Shown here one piece after another: positions 7,035 to 10,246 of a DNA stretch of 10,246 nucleotides. The DNA lies in the NCBI GenBank assembly GCA_026389255.1, contig JAPLIF010000139.1:1-10246 (forward strand), read 5' to 3'. How positions within the stretch are numbered: position 1 is the stretch's first letter; every line of letters begins with the position of its first letter. The notes below the pieces were generated by a model. That model did not search any database and was not told where the DNA came from. It saw only the letters and a program-made list of their open reading frames with translations. The stretch comes from Cyanobacteriota bacterium. GTDB taxonomy: Bacteria > Cyanobacteriota > Cyanobacteriia > PCC-6307 > Cyanobiaceae. Position numbers and translations under genes: made by a program.

Positions 7035-7493
7035 GTGCGTGTCCCTCCCCGTCCCCTGAACCAGCGCTTGGCAGAGGGGTCCCTGTTGGCGGCCAGCCTG
7101 CTGGGCGCCCTGCTCATGGCGGGCCCAACCCGCTCTGACCCTCTCCCTGAGGGCTTCCCGCCGCCGGAGGTCTTTCGCACGCTGCAACTGACCACCTACG
7201 CCTGCGGGCGCGATAACACGGCCAGCAGTTGCGAGCAGGCCCGGCTCCAGGCCGATCCCCTGCTGGATCATCCCCGGCTACCCGCCAGCTGCAAGGACGT
7301 GCTTTGGAAGATCCGCCAAAAAGCCGTCGCGGCGCCAAGCAACAGTTTTGAACGACGGGACCCCATTGATGCGGCCGCCAACGATGTCACCGTTTTCTGC
7401 CGTCAACAGCCCAAGGCCAAAACCGACGCCAAGCAGGAAAAACAGGGCCAGGGTGGCGGTGGGTTGCGACTGATTGAACCAACCGCTCCTTGA
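7035..7493 (+). CDS. Small secreted cysteine-containing protein, unknown function
   Basis: A 152-residue protein from GTG 7035, 24 bases after the FAD gene remnant. A hydrophobic stretch (about 15-30, GSLLAASLLGALLMAG) after a basic start suggests a Sec signal peptide, so the mature protein is probably periplasmic. The conserved-looking core contains TTYACGRDNTASSCEQARLQ, then PASCKDVLWKIRQKA, APSNSFERRDPIDAAA and VFCRQ. Four cysteines could form two disulfides. The C-terminus is Lys/Gln/Gly-rich and probably disordered. The core resembles conserved hypothetical proteins I recall from marine Synechococcus and Prochlorococcus; I know of no function. A TTG 33 bases downstream is an alternative start that keeps the signal peptide. 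Confidence 0.75.
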   Translation: MRVPPRPLNQRLAEGSLLAASLLGALLMAGPTRSDPLPEGFPPPEVFRTLQLTTYACGRDNTASSCEQARLQADPLLDHPRLPASCKDVLWKIRQKAVAAPSNSFERRDPIDAAANDVTVFCRQQPKAKTDAKQEKQGQGGGGLRLIEPTAP

Positions 7494-7504
7494 AGAGCTG
7501 CTGC

Positions 7505-7906
7505 CTAGGGCTTGGCGAGACTGGCGCTCTGTTCAGACGCTGTCAGATCAAGCAGCTGGTGGGCGGTGTCCTCCATGAACGTGAGGCTCATGGGAGTCAC
7601 CACAATGGCCTTATCCGCCAAGGTGCAGAGGGCATTGCGTTCGGCGGCCGCTTCACAGCTGGCCGAGAGCCGCAGCAGCACCTTGGTGAGTTTGCCGCGC
7701 AGGCAGGTTTCGGCGCCGGCATGGTCGAGGACGGCCTGGGCCGCCTTGCGGGATTCACTCACCGCCTGGGGATAGGGAATGGCCGCCTTGGCGGCAGAAA
7801 AGGCGAAAGGGGCGAAGCTGGTCAGAACGAAGGCCAAAAAAGCCAACAAGGAAAAGCCAAACCGACGCAAAGAGAACGTCCGCCGAGTCAAGCCAGTCAT
7901 CGTCAT
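7505..7906 (-). CDS. Small secreted protein with three cysteines, unknown function
   Basis: A 133-residue protein read from ATG 7906 (a second ATG two codons in is equally usable). The N-terminus is basic (TRRTFSLRRFGF) followed by a hydrophobic segment (about 18-38) ending in FSAAKAAIPYP. This is a clear Sec signal peptide with likely cleavage after AKA. The mature part of about 90 residues is helical and contains three cysteines (ETCLRGKL, SASCEAAAE, NALCTLADKA). It has no motif I recognise. It faces the preceding gene tail to tail with only 11 bases between stop codons, and starts 178 bases from the divergent phosphoglucomutase gene. It is probably periplasmic; its function is unknown. Confidence 0.72.
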   Translation of the reverse strand: MTMTGLTRRTFSLRRFGFSLLAFLAFVLTSFAPFAFSAAKAAIPYPQAVSESRKAAQAVLDHAGAETCLRGKLTKVLLRLSASCEAAAERNALCTLADKAIVVTPMSLTFMEDTAHQLLDLTASEQSASLAKP

Positions 7907-8084
7907 TGCGATCCAGTGATCATCAGACCTTAAGTTCGTCGCCCAAACCCCAGCCCAGCGGAAGGACCGCTGCCCAACTGGCGGGGTTGCGGGGCGTTGA
8001 CCACGGCCTGGCTCGGCCCGTAGGGCCCTGTTGGCAGTGCAGGGTTAATTTGCTCCTGCCAATCGCCGCCCCGATCGGGTCCCC
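7907..8084. promoter_or_regulatory. Divergent intergenic region upstream of phosphoglucomutase, with two small hairpins
   Basis: This 178-base region must carry the promoter of the phosphoglucomutase gene and that of the divergent secreted protein. It contains two short perfect inverted repeats: CAGCGG-AAGGA-CCGCTG (7956-7972) and GGCCC-GTA-GGGCC (8015-8027). Neither is followed by a T run, so they do not look like terminators. TTGACC (7997) could be a -35 box, but there is no good -10 at the right distance. Operator function of the repeats is speculative. Confidence 0.35.
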
Positions 8085-9740
<1,656 letters not shown>

Positions 9741-9870
9741 GGGACATCCGCTGAGGCGGAAATGCCGAAATGCACAAAATCGCTGTAAACAAGTCTGAGT
9801 CACTTGGGGCCAAAAGGACCATTTCCCAGCAAGGCTTCTAGCCTTTCAGGGTGCTCCCCTTGCTTTCCCT
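9741..9870. promoter_or_regulatory. Intergenic leader upstream of the HdeD-like gene, with hairpins
   Basis: These 130 bases hold a short hairpin just after the phosphoglucomutase stop (TCCGC-TGAG-GCGGA, 9747-9760). It lacks a T run, so it is at best a weak terminator. Further on are two mutually exclusive stems: AAGGC/GCCTT (9831-9845) and AGCAAGG/CCTTGCT (9828-9834 with 9858-9864). The second ends six bases before the ATG. No Shine-Dalgarno sequence is apparent before that ATG. The AT-richer part (9770-9800) is the most likely promoter zone. Confidence 0.3.
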
Positions 9871-10246
9871 ATGACCTCCGGCGCCTCCCTGCCCCCGCAT
9901 CACGAAGCTCTGCGAACCTCGACAGCCCTCGATCGCCTGGCCCTAGAAGCAGGCCGTCTTAAGGGATTCACCCAGGCCGAGGGAATCATGATGATCGTGC
10001 TTGGGGTGCTGGCCCTGAGTTTTCCGATGATCGCCTCCGCCTGGGTCACCGTGATGGTGGCCGTAGGCTTCTTGGTGGCCGGGATCATGGGCTGGTTCAA
10101 CAACCTCAGCCGTTCCGCCCGGCTGAGCCGCTGGCATTGCTTCTGGCGTCTGGTGGTGTCGGCCCTGCTGATGGTGGCCGGGATCTGGATGCTGTGGCAG
10201 TTCAAGTCCGGCCTGATTCCCGCCGCTCTGCAGATCAAGGCACTGG
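9871..10246 (+). CDS. HdeD/DUF308-family membrane protein, N-terminal part (cut by window edge)
   Basis: An open frame from ATG 9871 runs 125 codons to the window edge without a stop. After a polar N-terminus of about 35 residues come three hydrophobic helices: IMMIVLGVLALSFPMIASAW (about 39-58), VTVMVAVGFLVAGIMGWF (59-76) and WRLVVSALLMVAGIWMLW (about 92-109). The order GIMMIVLGVLALSFP, a helix with AGIMGWF, then RLVVSALLMVAGIWML is typical of HdeD-like (DUF308) proteins. These are six-helix inner-membrane proteins named for acid resistance in E. coli; their molecular role is unclear. The start is supported by polar residues leading directly into the first conserved helix. The second half lies outside the window. 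Confidence 0.8.
   Translation, partial: MTSGASLPPHHEALRTSTALDRLALEAGRLKGFTQAEGIMMIVLGVLALSFPMIASAWVTVMVAVGFLVAGIMGWFNNLSRSARLSRWHCFWRLVVSALLMVAGIWMLWQFKSGLIPAALQIKAL

Noticed and set aside
9747..9760. Rho-independent terminator after the phosphoglucomutase
   Set aside because: The hairpin has a stem of only five pairs and no T run after it.

Overview
The window looks like a GC-rich cyanobacterial chromosome, most likely of the Synechococcus/Cyanobium type. This rests on a DUF4912 protein, a small zinc-ribbon membrane protein and short secreted proteins that resemble ones I recall from picocyanobacteria. It also rests on a near-consensus cyanobacterial-type LexA box and one HIP1 octamer (GCGATCGC). 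The assignment comes from family recognition, not from a database search. I see no rRNA, tRNA, CRISPR array, insertion sequence or phage gene.

Layout, left to right. Positions 1-148 (minus) hold the N-terminus of a UmuD-like SOS protein cut by the window edge. Just upstream of it, overlapping the last codons of the next gene, is a LexA-box-like site (180-193). Positions 178-2220 (minus) encode a complete SbmA/BacA-type (YddA-like) ABC exporter/importer with fused permease and ATPase. Reading then turns to the plus strand: a small zinc-ribbon/single-TM protein (2334-2627), a DUF4912 protein (2687-4087), a two-HKD phospholipase D-like protein with an N-terminal export signal (4136-5626), a small helical unknown (5637-5897), and a broken FAD-dependent monooxygenase-like gene (about 5927-7010). 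Next come two small secreted Cys-containing unknowns facing each other (7035-7493 plus, 7505-7906 minus). The window ends with a phosphoglucomutase gene interrupted by one in-frame TGA (8085-9740) and the start of an HdeD/DUF308 membrane protein (9871 to the edge).

Two genes in the right half carry lesions. The FAD gene has lost roughly 40-60 codons, including the conserved GD(A)AH FAD-binding motif, and changes frame at about 6650-6666. The phosphoglucomutase reads perfectly on both sides of a TGA at 8367-8369. Either the locus is decaying or the source assembly contains errors; the sequence alone cannot decide.

No undescribed multi-gene system is evident. The genes are mostly housekeeping or stress-linked: mutagenic repair, peptide/vitamin-type transport, envelope proteins and glycogen/sugar-phosphate metabolism. 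The points most worth following up are the SOS box embedded in the 3' end of the transporter gene, the two lesions, and a low-complexity insert beside a signature motif of the ABC permease.
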